Shown: positions 18,596-28,483, numbered from the stretch's first letter. The stretch: DNA of 64,000 bases from Spirochaetaceae bacterium bin103 (GCA_002238925.1 MPNH01000017.1:1-64000); one strand, 5' to 3'. Notes: generated by a model from the letters alone, not told the origin. Made by a program: numbers and translations.

Positions 18596-20401
18596 ATGAC
18601 GAACTCACTCGGGCACCGCGCCGCCGCGCCACTCGATCTGGAGGAACGCGCCGAGCTTGCCCTCAACGCACTGACCCGTAACGTCGACCCCGGGTTGCGC
18701 TACACGCTCTACTTCGACTGCCGGCTCCAGCTCGACCCGCCAGTGCTCAGCCATCACCCCTACTGGGACCACTGCGACGGCACCGGGCGCACCTACGCGG
18801 CCCTCCTGTTGGCGCGCGAGATGACCGGAAGCGATACCGGCGGCGAGATTGACGCCCACCTCCAGCGGCTGGTGGCTTCGTATCAGGGTGAGCAGGGCCT
18901 GTGCTGGATCCCGGCGCCCGACTATCCGCCCGCCGCCACCCGTCGTCCGCTGCCGCCGGTAGCGGAGTTCTGGGGCCAGCGCGGCTGCCTGATGGCGTAC
19001 GTGACCGCCTACCAGCGCAGCACCGACCCCGGCGAACGTGCCACCCTGCGCGGGCGGATCGACGCGCTGATCCACGGACTGAAGAGCATCGCCCTGGAAC
19101 GCGACGGCCGCCTCTACTATCCGGTGCCGCCACGGGAGCGTCCGGTCGACGCCGACGAGCTGTTCTACCCGCGCGGCGGCTGGCAGGGCGGCGATGAGCC
19201 GCGCGGCACCGGGGTGATGTGCGCCGCCGCACCGGTTCTGCGGCCCATAGTCCAGTACCTGATGACCGGCGCCCGCAACCCGGAAGCGGTCGCCCTGTGC
19301 GACGGGCTGGCGCGCTACGTGGTGGAGCGCGCGGACGACTTCGGGCCGGACGGCAGCTTCCGCGGCCACTTTCACAGCCGGGTGGCCACGGCGGCCGGGA
19401 TCCTCCTGTGGGGCCGGTATTCCGAACAGCCCGACCTGGTACGGTGGGCGCACGCCGTCTACCGCTTTGCGCGCACCGTCGGTACCAGCTTCGGCTGGTT
19501 CCCGGAGTTCGTTGGCGAGCATGCCTGCGAGACCTGCGGCATTACCGACATGATTGACCTTGCCATCCTGCTCGCGGGCGCCGGACACCCGCAGTATTGG
19601 AGCGACGCGGAGCGGTTCGGGCGCAATCATCTGGCCGAGTCGCAGTTCCTCGATGCCGCCTGGGAACGCCAGGTACCGAAGCTTGGCGCAACCGCAACCG
19701 CCGAGTTCATCGACTCCTGTGCGCCGGTGCAACTGAAGCGCGAGGGCGTGCGCGACGTGCTGCCGGGGGCATTCTCCGGAGGCAGCGCACCCAATGCGGT
19801 CATCGACACGCGCCGCGGCCACTGGTGGATGGGCTGCTGCAACGCGCACGGCGTGCACGGCCTGTTTCTGTTGTGGAAACACGCGGTGCAGGCAACCCGG
19901 ACCGCGGTGCGCGTCAACATGCTGTTCAACCGCTCCACGCCCTGGGCCGATGTCCGCAGCCACCTGCCGCGGGAGGGACGGGTCGAAGTTACAATGCGGC
20001 AGCACGGGACGCTTGCCGTGCGCATACCGGATGATGTGCCGCGCGCTGCGGTCGCCGTCGACTGGTCCTCGTCACCGTCGTCGATGTCACGGAGCGACCG
20101 TACCGACTCACCCGCCCCCTGGGTGTGGAACGACGGCGCCGTTCAGGTGGAGGGCTTGCGACCGGGAGCGAAGGTGACGATCGGCTTCCCCCTCGCGGAG
20201 CGGGACGAGTCGACTTCCGTGCTCGGCGACGAGTATCGCGTGTCCTGGCGCGGCGACACGGTCATGGCCATCGACCCGCCGGGACGCACCGGCCCCCTGT
20301 ACCGGCGCCGCGCCGAGCAGGCCGCGAACGACGAGCCGCGCCCCAACGGCGCAGGGCACCGAGCGTCCCGCCCGGCACGCTCTTCCCGCGTTACGTGGTA
20401 G
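18596..20401 (+). CDS. Six-hairpin glycosidase, GH127/DUF1680-like
   Basis: About 601 residues. No signal peptide, so cytoplasmic. Repeated helix-hairpin stretches and two motifs recall GH127 beta-L-arabinofuranosidases, whose active site uses a Zn bound by Glu and Cys: GEHACETCGITDMIDLAILL (E-x-C) at about residue 320 and WWMGCCNAHGVHGL (Cys-Cys) at about residue 420. In the characterised family the E-x-C and CC pairs ligate zinc and one Cys is the nucleophile. ATG at 18596 has a weak AGGG site; a GTG at 18536 is in frame. It lies among sugar-processing genes. The family call is by motif only. Confidence 0.65.
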   Translation: MTNSLGHRAAAPLDLEERAELALNALTRNVDPGLRYTLYFDCRLQLDPPVLSHHPYWDHCDGTGRTYAALLLAREMTGSDTGGEIDAHLQRLVASYQGEQGLCWIPAPDYPPAATRRPLPPVAEFWGQRGCLMAYVTAYQRSTDPGERATLRGRIDALIHGLKSIALERDGRLYYPVPPRERPVDADELFYPRGGWQGGDEPRGTGVMCAAAPVLRPIVQYLMTGARNPEAVALCDGLARYVVERADDFGPDGSFRGHFHSRVATAAGILLWGRYSEQPDLVRWAHAVYRFARTVGTSFGWFPEFVGEHACETCGITDMIDLAILLAGAGHPQYWSDAERFGRNHLAESQFLDAAWERQVPKLGATATAEFIDSCAPVQLKREGVRDVLPGAFSGGSAPNAVIDTRRGHWWMGCCNAHGVHGLFLLWKHAVQATRTAVRVNMLFNRSTPWADVRSHLPREGRVEVTMRQHGTLAVRIPDDVPRAAVAVDWSSSPSSMSRSDRTDSPAPWVWNDGAVQVEGLRPGAKVTIGFPLAERDESTSVLGDEYRVSWRGDTVMAIDPPGRTGPLYRRRAEQAANDEPRPNGAGHRASRPARSSRVTW

Positions 20402-20414
20402 GCGCCGCCGTATC

Positions 20415-21479
20415 TCAGCGGACGGCGGCGCCGCCGTAGCGGAGCCCGGTGGGCACGACGTCGGTTTCGCGCCCGGCACGGATGGCGAGCGCGGCGTCGA
20501 GCGTGCTCCAGAAGTCGTGGTCGGGCGTGTAGCCGAGCAGCTCGCGCACCTTGGTGTGGTCGAACTCGAAGTAGTTGGGCGACGGCATGCGCACGTCCGC
20601 ATAGCTGGCCCCGAGGCGCTCGGCGAGGGCCGGCACCAGCTCCTCCCAAACAGTAAGCAGGCCGCCCACCGTGAACGCCTCGCCCACCGCGGCGTCGGCG
20701 TCCAGGGCCAGCGCCAGGCCCTTGGCGATGTCGCGCACGTCGGCCCACTCCTGCTTGAAGGTGCGCCCGTCGGGACAGCGGCTGATCAGCAGGCGCTTTC
20801 CCGCATCCCAGGCCGTGTCGAGCTGGCGCAGGGCCTCCCGCTCCGCCGGCGACGGGTCGGGCAGCGCCCGCAACCGTTCGCGCGTCCTGCCCAGGCTCCA
20901 GTGCTGGGGAATGCCGTCCTCGTCGAGCAACTCGCTTGGCTCCAGCACCGTGGTGAATCGGCACACCACCGTCGGCACTCCGTACTGGTGGTGGTAGTTC
21001 ATGCACAGCTCCTCACCGATCCACTTGGTCAGGAAATAGGGCATCAGCTTGCTGTCGCTGACCTCGTCCTCGCGGATGGGGCGCTCGAACAGGCGTCCGT
21101 CATCCTGCGTGCGCCAGTACACCGCCTCCGTGCAGGCGTACACCAGGCGGTGCAGGTCCGGCGCATGGGCGCGGATCGCCTCCAGCACGTGTATGGTGCC
21201 GAGCCCGTTGATCTGCAGGTACTCGATGTTGTCGTGCGGCGAGGCGAACGCGGCGGCAATGTGGTACACGGCGTCGACGCCCCGCACCGCGCGTTGCACG
21301 GCGTCGTAGTCGCGCAGGTCGCCCTCCACCAGCTCGACGTTCGCGAAGCCGTCCAACTTGTGCGCCCGGCTGGCGTCGCCGGGGAACACAAAGCCGCGGA
21401 TCTCGTGGCCCTGCCCGAGCAGCCGGCGCACCAGGTTGGCGCCGATGCGTCCGTTGGAACCGGTAACCAGAATCTTCAC
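20415..21479 (-). CDS. NAD-dependent epimerase/dehydratase (extended SDR)
   Basis: 354 residues. N-terminal Rossmann motif MKILVTGSNGRIGANLV (GxxGxxG), an acidic segment VEGDLRD, a VYHIAAAFASP segment, and the YxxxK catalytic pair in PYFLTKWIGEE at about residue 155. Extended SDRs of this type act on nucleotide-sugars or related polyols. It begins 4 nt after the stop of the enolase-superfamily gene, so the two are almost certainly cotranscribed. Substrate unknown. Confidence 0.85.
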   Translation of the reverse strand: MKILVTGSNGRIGANLVRRLLGQGHEIRGFVFPGDASRAHKLDGFANVELVEGDLRDYDAVQRAVRGVDAVYHIAAAFASPHDNIEYLQINGLGTIHVLEAIRAHAPDLHRLVYACTEAVYWRTQDDGRLFERPIREDEVSDSKLMPYFLTKWIGEELCMNYHHQYGVPTVVCRFTTVLEPSELLDEDGIPQHWSLGRTRERLRALPDPSPAEREALRQLDTAWDAGKRLLISRCPDGRTFKQEWADVRDIAKGLALALDADAAVGEAFTVGGLLTVWEELVPALAERLGASYADVRMPSPNYFEFDHTKVRELLGYTPDHDFWSTLDAALAIRAGRETDVVPTGLRYGGAAVR

Positions 21480-21483
21480 GCTC

Positions 21484-22617
21484 CTACGCCTCCACGCGGT
21501 AGCCGCCGGCGGCGCGCACGCCGCGCTCGATCAGTTCCGGCTCCAGGTCGAAGCCGGCGCCGGGAGTGTCCGGCACCAGCAGCTTGCCGTCGCGCAACTC
21601 CCAACCGTCCAGAACGAATCCCTCGGTGTCGGCGGGGGCCGCCTCCTGCACGGCGAAGTTGGGCACCGATGCCGCGAAGTGGGCATGCGCGTAGCGCTCG
21701 ATGATCGAGCCCCAGCAGTGCGGGGCGCAGCGCGCGCCCCACGGCTCGATGCGCGCCGCGGTGGCCTTCCACCAGGTCAACCCCAGAGCGCGGAAGTCGT
21801 GCTGCACCACGTCGATGTCGCCCGCCTCCACCATGGCGAAGAAGGTAGGCGGCGGCGGGCCCGATTCGCCGTCGGCCACCAGGGTCGCGTAGCCGCGTTG
21901 GCGGATGAACTGCTTCAGGTCGGCGTTGAGCGCCGGATCCTCGCCGAACGGTTCCTCGAACCAGTACAGGCCGGCATCGGCGCACGCGTCCAGGGTGTCC
22001 TTGGTGCTGTTCAGGGTGCCGCCGTTGTTGGCATCCACCAGGATCTTGGCATCGGGACCGGCCGCCTCCCGTACGGTGTGAATCACCAGCACGTCGCGAT
22101 CCAGGCCGGCGGCGGTGGGCATCCAGCGCGCCCCGCGGCCGATCTTGATCTTGAAGTTGCGGTAGCCGTAGCGGTGGCCGGTGGCAACTTCCTCCCGGAA
22201 GATCTCCCGCGCCCCCTCGTCGTCGGCCGCCAGATCGTCGATGTAGACGGACCCGTCATACAGCTCGACGGAGCGGCTGCCGCGCGCCCCTAGCAGCCGG
22301 TACAGCGGCACGCCCTGCAGCCGGGCCGCGAGGTCCCAAAGCGGCAGGTCGATGGCAGCGCCGTCATCCAGCGAGCCATCCGGCAGGCTGAACAGCTCAC
22401 CCAGGCGGCGGCCCGCCAGCGCCTCGGCGCCGGCCCGCTCCAGCCGCGACCAGCCTACCCCGACCGCTCCGCTCGCGGTGTGCACGCGCACCACCGAATC
22501 CTGCACCACGGTGCCGTGCGCGCCGCTGCGCGCGTTGCAGCCAACGTCGCGCGGCCGCGGGCTGTGTACCTCGATGCGCTCGATCCGGGTAATCCGCTCG
22601 CGCGAGATGTCGCTCAT
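21484..22617 (-). CDS. Mandelate racemase/muconate lactonizing enzyme family (enolase superfamily)
   Basis: 377 residues from ATG at 22617, preceded by GGGAGGG. The C-terminal barrel shows the superfamily acid/base and metal residues: FKIKIG (Lys-x-Lys), KILVDANN (metal Asp), YWFEEPF (metal Glu), LVADGES (third ligand) and DVVQHD near the second general base. These enzymes abstract a proton alpha to a carboxylate, typically dehydrating sugar acids or racemising. Followed by the epimerase with a 4-nt gap; the upstream Gfo/Idh/MocA gene is about 100 nt away. Together they look like a sugar-acid catabolic set; substrate not assignable. Confidence 0.85.
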   Translation of the reverse strand: MSDISRERITRIERIEVHSPRPRDVGCNARSGAHGTVVQDSVVRVHTASGAVGVGWSRLERAGAEALAGRRLGELFSLPDGSLDDGAAIDLPLWDLAARLQGVPLYRLLGARGSRSVELYDGSVYIDDLAADDEGAREIFREEVATGHRYGYRNFKIKIGRGARWMPTAAGLDRDVLVIHTVREAAGPDAKILVDANNGGTLNSTKDTLDACADAGLYWFEEPFGEDPALNADLKQFIRQRGYATLVADGESGPPPPTFFAMVEAGDIDVVQHDFRALGLTWWKATAARIEPWGARCAPHCWGSIIERYAHAHFAASVPNFAVQEAAPADTEGFVLDGWELRDGKLLVPDTPGAGFDLEPELIERGVRAAGGYRVEA

Positions 22618-22721
22618 CCGGTGGCCCTCCCCAAGTTGCGCCGCAGCGTGCGTTGAAGCACCGTCGAAACGCAACCCCCACCTTCAAGCGCGGGCAATCC
22701 GGAAACCGGAACTGCGAACGC

Positions 22722-23879
22722 TCATGCTATCGGCCATGCCATCCCTTCTCCTCGTACGATACGCGAGCGGCTTTCGTAGCGGCCCGGCCACTCGACCGCC
22801 AGCTCGCCGCGCTCCACCATCAGGCTGAGCGGGTTGAGCCGCGTCTTCAGCGGCAGCGGAATGCGTCGGCGCTTGCGTGCCGATTCGTACAGCGCCATCA
22901 TGATTTCCTGCACCGCGCGGCCGCGGTCGGCGCCGCTGATCGGCCGTTCGATCCTGCCTTCGACCCAGTCCACCGCCTCCCGGCACTGCCGCGCCCAGCA
23001 GTCGTGCCACGGTGCCTCGACCTCGCGCCAGCCACCGGTCTCCGCGCTGAGGTAGCGAGCGGTGCCACGTTCGCAGTTGTAGCGCGCCGAGGGCCCCTCG
23101 GGCATGTACATCGGCGCGTCCGAGGGAACCTCCTCCGCCGGCGGTGCGGCGGTACCCAGTTCCATCATGCCCTCGCTGCCGATGACGCGGCAGGTCTGCT
23201 CTCCGGCGCAGCCGCTTTCGATCAGCAGGGTGGCGCCGTCGGCACAGCCGGCCAGCCCGATGCAGGTTTCCTCGGCGGGGACGCCGCGCTCGAACAGATC
23301 GGTGCTGCGCTCCACGGCGCCCACGACCCACTCGACCTCCGGCTCATCCATCAGGAACAGGGCCAGCCGGATGTTGTGGGAGCTGACGTTGAGCAGGTTG
23401 CCGCCCGCCTGCACCGTCACCTGCCGGATGCGGCCGATGGCCCCCGCACGCAGCAGTTCGCGGGCACGCAGCCAGGTTGCGTGGTGCGGCCGCTGGTAGG
23501 CCACCAGCAACCGCACGCCGTTGCGCTCGCAGGCGGTGAGCATGGCGTCGGCCTGTCCCAGGTCCAACGCCATCGGTTTCTGGCAGATGATGGCGCGCGG
23601 CCGCCGGGCGGCCGCGGCGATCACCATCTCGGCGTGCTGGCCATGCCAGGAACAGACATCCACGAAATCCGGACGCTCGCGGTCCAGCATGTCCCGGTAG
23701 TCGGCGTAGCGCTGCGCCTCGTCCACCTCGAAGAAGGCGCCGAACTCGCGCAGCGCGTCGGGGTTGCTGTCGGCGACGGCAGCGATGCGGGTGGGACGGC
23801 CCGGCACTCCGAGCCAGCCGCGGGCGTGGACCCGGGCGATCATGCCGCAGGCGACGATCGCCGTCCGGTAACGGCTCAT
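22722..23879 (-). CDS. Gfo/Idh/MocA family oxidoreductase
   Basis: 385 residues from ATG at 23879. N-terminal NAD(P)-binding fold (YRTAIVACGMIARVHARGW), DVCSWHGQHAEMV, and the usual EKP motif present as CQKPMAL, with Gln for Glu. The C-terminal domain is the alpha/beta substrate domain with NIRLALFLMDEPE. Enzymes of this group oxidise or reduce sugars and inositols. The adjacent enolase and epimerase genes on the same strand suggest one sugar pathway. The E-to-Q change in the motif is tolerated in some members but is worth noting. Confidence 0.85.
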   Translation of the reverse strand: MSRYRTAIVACGMIARVHARGWLGVPGRPTRIAAVADSNPDALREFGAFFEVDEAQRYADYRDMLDRERPDFVDVCSWHGQHAEMVIAAAARRPRAIICQKPMALDLGQADAMLTACERNGVRLLVAYQRPHHATWLRARELLRAGAIGRIRQVTVQAGGNLLNVSSHNIRLALFLMDEPEVEWVVGAVERSTDLFERGVPAEETCIGLAGCADGATLLIESGCAGEQTCRVIGSEGMMELGTAAPPAEEVPSDAPMYMPEGPSARYNCERGTARYLSAETGGWREVEAPWHDCWARQCREAVDWVEGRIERPISGADRGRAVQEIMMALYESARKRRRIPLPLKTRLNPLSLMVERGELAVEWPGRYESRSRIVRGEGMAWPIA

Positions 23880-24113
23880 CGGCGACACTATAGCCGCCGG
23901 CGCCATAAGGGGACACCACGCTGCCGGTGACGACGAGGGTGTCCCGCGAGCCGCGACAGGAACGCCTGCCCGGCGCTACGGCGCATTGACCAATGAAGCG
24001 GCAGCGAGAGATACCCCGTTGTGGGAGGTACGACAAGAGGCGCCGCCGGTGACACCGGACGCGGCAGAGGATAGAATCTCAGCCGGGAGCGGAGGGCGCC
24101 GGGGAGAGTGTAC

Positions 24114-24668
24114 ATGAGCGTAGAGTTGATCGGCATCATCGCGGCTACCATCGCCCTCGGTAGCGCCCTGCTTGCCTCGATACGCAGCCTTCGTCAGGAA
24201 GTGCGCGACCTGCGGGCAGACATGCAGGCCATGGAAGGCGGGTTGCGGGCAGACATGCAAACCATGGGAAGCGGGTTGCGGGCAGACATGCAAACCATGG
24301 GAAGCGAGTTGCGGGCAGACATGCAAACCATGGGAAGCGAGTTGCGGAGCGAGACGAATGCACTACGCGAGGAGACCGGGACCTCCGATGCCACGTTGCG
24401 CGACACCATCCAGGCCTCCGATGCGGCTCTACGCGAAGACATCCGGGCCTTGGAGAGCAGCCTGCGCGGCGACCTAGCGGCGTTGCGCGAGGAAACTGCT
24501 TCCTCCGATGCCGCGCTACGGGCCGAGATGCAAGCCGGATTCAAGGAACTCGGCGAGCGGGTGACCGGCGTCGGCGACCGGCTGTCGAAGGTCGAGGGCA
24601 TCATCGAAGGGTTATTCTGGAGCGGGCGCAACCAACCGCCGGACAAGCCGCGCGAGGGTGCCGCATAA
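24114..24668 (+). CDS. Membrane-anchored coiled-coil protein with hendecad repeats
   Basis: 184 residues from ATG at 24114 (GGGGAG upstream). A single N-terminal membrane helix (VELIGIIAATIALGSALLAS) is followed by continuous helix. Residues 33-76 are four near-identical 11-residue repeats of the form LRADMQTMGSE, and later LREE/LRED segments continue the pattern, before a C-terminal helix (ELGERVTGVGDRLSKVEGIIEG). Predicted to be a long membrane-tethered coiled coil. No function can be named; similar short proteins occur widely and sometimes vary in repeat number. Confidence 0.7.
   Translation: MSVELIGIIAATIALGSALLASIRSLRQEVRDLRADMQAMEGGLRADMQTMGSGLRADMQTMGSELRADMQTMGSELRSETNALREETGTSDATLRDTIQASDAALREDIRALESSLRGDLAALREETASSDAALRAEMQAGFKELGERVTGVGDRLSKVEGIIEGLFWSGRNQPPDKPREGAA
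24210..24341 (+). repeat. Four tandem 33-nt repeats inside the coiled-coil gene
   Basis: Units at 24210-24242, 24243-24275, 24276-24308 and 24309-24341. Units 2-4 are almost identical in DNA; unit 1 differs at a few bases. Each unit encodes an in-frame 11-residue hendecad, so copy-number changes alter coil length without frameshift. Confidence 0.9.
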
Positions 24669-24714
24669 CATTGACCGTGGGTTGCCCGGTGCGGCGCAGG
24701 CTCCCATACGCGAG

Positions 24715-25431
24715 TCAGCCGCCGAGTTGGGCGGCGAGGTCGCGGAAGTCGGCGGCGACCACGTCGAACGATTCGGTGGCGATCGGCTCCGGCGCCGCGG
24801 CGCGGCCGCGTTCGAGGGGGCGCGGCACCAGGGCGGTCCTCAGGCCCAGAGCCGCCGCCGCCTGCAGGTCGCCGGGGTGGGCGGCGACCATCATCGCTTC
24901 AGCCGGCTGCAGGCCGAGCAGTTGCACGCCGGTCAGGTAGGTCCGCGGGTCCGGCTTGTAGGCGCGGGCCAGCTCGGCGCCCAGGATGCAGTCCCAGGGC
25001 AGGCCGGCGTACCGGGCGAGGTTGGTCATCAACGCCACGTTGCCGTTGGACATGGCGGCAATGATGAAGCGTGCCTTGAGCCGCGCCAGTCCCGCGGGGG
25101 CGTCGGGCCACGGGTCGAGCCGGTGCCAGGCCAGGTTCAGCTCCGCCTTGGCGGAATCGGACACACCCTCGATCCCGAACTCGGCGAGCAGTTCCTCCAG
25201 GGCGAGGCGGTGCAGGCCGTCCAGGTTGGTCCACGGCAGCGCGGCGCTGCGCACCTTGTCCATGAACGGCCCGTACTTGCCGCGCCAGGCGTCGGCGAAC
25301 GCCTGCCAGTCGGCGTCGATGCCGTAGAGCCGGCCGAACGCGGCGGCCTCCCGGATCACCGAACCGCGCCAGTCCACCACCGTCCCGAACACGTCGAACA
25401 GCAGCGCCTTGATGCCGAGTGCACGGCTCAA
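24715..25431 (-). CDS. HAD-superfamily hydrolase, haloacid dehalogenase type II-like
   Basis: 238 residues from a TTG start at 25431 that overlaps the methyltransferase stop by 4 nt (TTGA). Motif I LLFDVFGTVVDW holds the nucleophilic Asp; motif II is IAAMSNGN; motif III Lys is in AYKPDPRTY; motif IV is MMVAAHPGDLQAA. The cap insert (FGRLYGIDADWQAFADAWRGKYG) is the type II haloacid dehalogenase cap. Reaction: hydrolysis of 2-haloacids or phosphoesters; the substrate is not decidable. Last gene of the leftward opp operon. Confidence 0.82.
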   Translation of the reverse strand: MSRALGIKALLFDVFGTVVDWRGSVIREAAAFGRLYGIDADWQAFADAWRGKYGPFMDKVRSAALPWTNLDGLHRLALEELLAEFGIEGVSDSAKAELNLAWHRLDPWPDAPAGLARLKARFIIAAMSNGNVALMTNLARYAGLPWDCILGAELARAYKPDPRTYLTGVQLLGLQPAEAMMVAAHPGDLQAAAALGLRTALVPRPLERGRAAAPEPIATESFDVVAADFRDLAAQLGG

Positions 25432-26264
25432 GCCGGCAGCCTGCCGTACGCGGTGACGTGCGGCGGCAGCACGATAAGGCGCCCGGAGGCGGCGGCTTCT
25501 TTCTGCAACCGTTCGGTGAACGTGTCGATGTCGAGTTGTTCGGCGGTGGCGATGCCGTACGCCTCCATGAGCGGCAGCAGGCTGGCAAAGCCATGCCTGA
25601 GAAACTCGTAGCCGACCCAGTCCGGGCCGCCGCCCGCGGGCGCCTCCAGGTGCGACACCGGCGCGGGCAGTCCCGCGGCCACGAAGACACCGTACAACTC
25701 CAGTCCCATGCCGACGTTGGCCCCGGAGCGCCGAAACACCTCCAGGCCCCACTCCACGAGCTGGTTCATGAACGGGGTCGCCGGCGTCCGCACCGACTGG
25801 TACAGCACCAGTTCCGCCTCCTGGAAGGCGACGATGCCGCGCGGCCTCAGGTGGATTACCAACTGCCGCAACGCAGCTGCCGGGTCGGGCAGGTACATAA
25901 GTACCAGGCGCCCGATCAGCGCGTCGAAATCGTTCGGCAGATCCACCTCGCGAGCGTCGCCGGCGATGAACGTTATGTTGTGATGTCCGGCCTGCCGCAC
26001 CCGCGTCCGAGCGGTGTCCAGGATCTCCGGGTTCAGGTCGACGCCCACCACCGACCCCTCCGGGCCCACCAGTTGCGCGGCCGCCATGGCCACGTCGCCG
26101 GCGCCGCTGCCGATGTCCAGCACCTTCATGCCGGTGTCGACGCCGGCGTTGCGCAGCATGCGCAGGGTCACCCGCTCGTACAGGTGGGACTGCTCGATGA
26201 GCCGCTCGGTCTCCGCGGCGCTGCGGCCCATCGTGTAGGCCGTACCGGCTGTATTTTCGTTCAA
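25428..26264 (-). CDS. Class I SAM-dependent methyltransferase
   Basis: 278 residues starting at TTG 26264, which has GGAGGAG 5-6 nt upstream. SAM-binding motif I is MKVLDIGSGAGDVAMAAA, followed by VVGVDLNPEIL (motif II acidic residue), FIAGDAREVDLP and LMYLPDPAAALRQLVIHLRPRG. The type-11/25 layout fits small-molecule or quinone-like methylation. Overlaps the HAD gene by 4 nt and lies 27 nt after oppF, so it belongs to the transporter operon. It may modify the imported compound; that is inference. Confidence 0.82.
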   Translation of the reverse strand: MNENTAGTAYTMGRSAAETERLIEQSHLYERVTLRMLRNAGVDTGMKVLDIGSGAGDVAMAAAQLVGPEGSVVGVDLNPEILDTARTRVRQAGHHNITFIAGDAREVDLPNDFDALIGRLVLMYLPDPAAALRQLVIHLRPRGIVAFQEAELVLYQSVRTPATPFMNQLVEWGLEVFRRSGANVGMGLELYGVFVAAGLPAPVSHLEAPAGGGPDWVGYEFLRHGFASLLPLMEAYGIATAEQLDIDTFTERLQKEAAASGRLIVLPPHVTAYGRLPA

Positions 26265-26291
26265 GGAATCTCCTCCGTGTGAGCCGGCGCC

Positions 26292-27332
26292 TTACGCGCC
26301 GGCGACGCCGGCCAGCTCCAGTTCCTCCGCGAAGTGGCAGGCCACGCGGTGGCCGTCGCCCAGTTCGCGCAGCGGCGGCGCCTCCACGGCACAGCGGTCC
26401 TGCGCGTAGCGGCAGCGCGGATGGAAGTAGCAGCCGGTGGGCGGGTTGGCCGGGTCGGCCACGTCGCCGGACAGGCGCACGCGGGCTCCCGCGCTGCGCA
26501 GCCGCGGGTCGGGCTTGGGCACCGCCGACAGCAGCGCCTCGGTGTAGGGGTGCTTCGGCATGGCGAACACGCGCGCGCGGCTGCCCACCTCCACCAGCTT
26601 GCCGACGTACATAACCGCCACCCGGTCGCTGATATAGTCCACCACGCTCAGGTCGTGCGCCACGAACAGGTAGGTCAGGTCGAACTCGGCCTGCAGCTCC
26701 TGCAGCAGGTTGAGGATCTGCGCCTGCACCGACACATCCAGGGCGGACACCGCCTCGTCGGCGATCACCAGGCGCGGGTGCAGCGCCAGGGCGCGCGCCA
26801 CCCCGATGCGCTGCCGCTCGCCGCCGCTGAACGCGTGCGGGTAGCGGCGGATGTACTCGGGGCGCAGTCCGACCCGGCGCAGCAGCTCGGCGACGCGCTG
26901 TTCCAGCTCCACGCCGCCGATGTTGTCGTGGCGGCGCAACGACTCGCCGACGATCTGCAGCACCGTCTTGCGCGGGTTGAGGGAGGCGTACGGATCCTGG
27001 AAGATCATGCGGACAGCGCGCCGGTAGGGGCGCAGGCTGGCGCCCTGCAGCACGGTCAGGTCGGCGAACGAACCGTCCTCGTCGCGATAGCGGATGGCGC
27101 CGCCGGTGGGCTGGTAGATGCGCACCACGCAACGCCCGAGCGTGGTCTTGCCGCAACCCGACTCGCCGACCAGGGCCAGGGTCTCGCCGCTGTGCACGGT
27201 CAGGTCGACGCCGTCCACCGCCTTCACGTGGCCCACCACCCGGTGCAGCAGCCCGCGGGTAATGGGAAAGTGCATCTTGAGTTGCTCCAACTCAAGCAGC
27301 GGACGGGTAGCCGTTGGCGGTGACGAGGCCAT
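26292..27332 (-). CDS. oppF: Oligopeptide ABC transporter ATP-binding protein, OppF/DppF type
   Basis: 346 residues. Walker [14 protein letters not shown]-loop [13 protein letters not shown], signature [15 protein letters not shown], Walker [14 protein letters not shown] and the C-terminal oligopeptide-transporter extension with the Cys-rich [14 protein letters not shown] motif. The start ATG (27332) overlaps the oppD stop as TGATG. Should heterodimerise with the oppD product at the permease. Gene symbol reflects family type only. Confidence 0.92.
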   Translation of the reverse strand: MASSPPTATRPLLELEQLKMHFPITRGLLHRVVGHVKAVDGVDLTVHSGETLALVGESGCGKTTLGRCVVRIYQPTGGAIRYRDEDGSFADLTVLQGASLRPYRRAVRMIFQDPYASLNPRKTVLQIVGESLRRHDNIGGVELEQRVAELLRRVGLRPEYIRRYPHAFSGGERQRIGVARALALHPRLVIADEAVSALDVSVQAQILNLLQELQAEFDLTYLFVAHDLSVVDYISDRVAVMYVGKLVEVGSRARVFAMPKHPYTEALLSAVPKPDPRLRSAGARVRLSGDVADPANPPTGCYFHPRCRYAQDRCAVEAPPLRELGDGHRVACHFAEELELAGVAGA

Positions 27333-28483
27333 CAGCCCGCCGCTCCCTGGTCCGCGGCGCGCGGACCGGACGCTCCCTTACCCGGCGCCCGGGCGCCGGC
27401 TTCGCCGCCCGCCGTGCCGGCATGGCCGCCGGCATCGTCGCGCACTGCGCCGGAGCCGTCGGAGCCGCCGTACAGCAGGCAGCGCACCGTGGTGCCGGAC
27501 TCCATTACCACGGCCGGCGGCGCCACCCGGTCGCACTCGCCGGGCATGAAGCTCTCGCAGCGCGGGTGAAAGGTGCAGCCGTCGGGCCGCGCGAACGGAT
27601 GCGGCACCATGCCGCGGATCGCTTCGAGCGCGCCGCGCTGCGTGTCGCCGAACTTGGGAATGGACTGGTGCAGGGCGCGCGTGTAGGGGTGCTTGGGATC
27701 GTGGAAGATCGGATCCACCGCGGCCGTTTCCGCCACCTTGCCGAGGTACATCACCACCACGTCGTCGGCGATCTCCGCCACCACGCCGAGGTCGTGGGTG
27801 ATGAACATCACGGTCATGTTGAGGTCGCGCTGCAGCTCCTTGATCAAGTCGAGAATGGTGGCCTCGGTGGTCACGTCGAGGGCGGTGGTGGGTTCGTCGG
27901 CAATCAACAGGTTGGGGCGGCAGGACAGCGCCATGGCGATCATCGCCCGCTGCCGCATGCCGCCCGAGAGCTGAAACACGTACGAGTCGAGACGCCTGCC
28001 GGCCTGCGGAATGCCCACCCGCTCCAGCAGCTCGGCGGCGCGGTCGCGTGCCTGCTCGGTGGTCATCGGCAGGTGCAGCCGAATCATCTCCACGATCTGG
28101 TTGCCGATGGTGTGCACCGGGCTCAGCGACGACATCGGCTCCTGGAAGATCATCGCGATCTCCTTGCCGCGGATGGCGCGAATCGCCTTGCCGGTGGGCG
28201 CCATGGCGGCCAGATCGACCACCTCTTCCGACTCGCGGTGCAGCAGGATCCGGCCCTCCACAATGCGTCCCGGGCGGTCGACGATCTGCAGAATGGAGCG
28301 TGCCGTCACCGACTTGCCGCAGCCGGACTCGCCCACCACGCACACCGTCTTGCCGCGCGCGATCGGGAAGTCCGCCCCGTCCACCGCCTTCACCACTCCC
28401 TCGTCGGTGAAGAAGTGGGTCTTCAGGCCTTTTATCTCCAACAGCAGATCGCGCCCGCCGCCGCCAGGCATCGGTGCGCTCAC
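27332..28483 (-). CDS. oppD: Oligopeptide ABC transporter ATP-binding protein, OppD/DppD type
   Basis: About 383 residues. Walker [14 protein letters not shown]-loop [19 protein letters not shown], signature [16 protein letters not shown], Walker [15 protein letters not shown], switch [14 protein letters not shown] and the C-terminal [15 protein letters not shown] motif. The GTG at 28483 overlaps the oppC stop by 4 nt; an ATG at 28471 is an equally possible start. A disordered Gly/Ala-rich tail of about 50 residues follows the conserved domain and is unusual. Confidence 0.92.
   Translation of the reverse strand: MSAPMPGGGGRDLLLEIKGLKTHFFTDEGVVKAVDGADFPIARGKTVCVVGESGCGKSVTARSILQIVDRPGRIVEGRILLHRESEEVVDLAAMAPTGKAIRAIRGKEIAMIFQEPMSSLSPVHTIGNQIVEMIRLHLPMTTEQARDRAAELLERVGIPQAGRRLDSYVFQLSGGMRQRAMIAMALSCRPNLLIADEPTTALDVTTEATILDLIKELQRDLNMTVMFITHDLGVVAEIADDVVVMYLGKVAETAAVDPIFHDPKHPYTRALHQSIPKFGDTQRGALEAIRGMVPHPFARPDGCTFHPRCESFMPGECDRVAPPAVVMESGTTVRCLLYGGSDGSGAVRDDAGGHAGTAGGEAGARAPGKGASGPRAADQGAAG

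Noticed and set aside
24715..27156. 813-residue minus-strand open frame
   Set aside because: Only the last about 240 residues (24715-25431) show HAD homology. The rest is antisense or shifted sequence to the methyltransferase and oppF and is Arg/Ala/Pro-rich.
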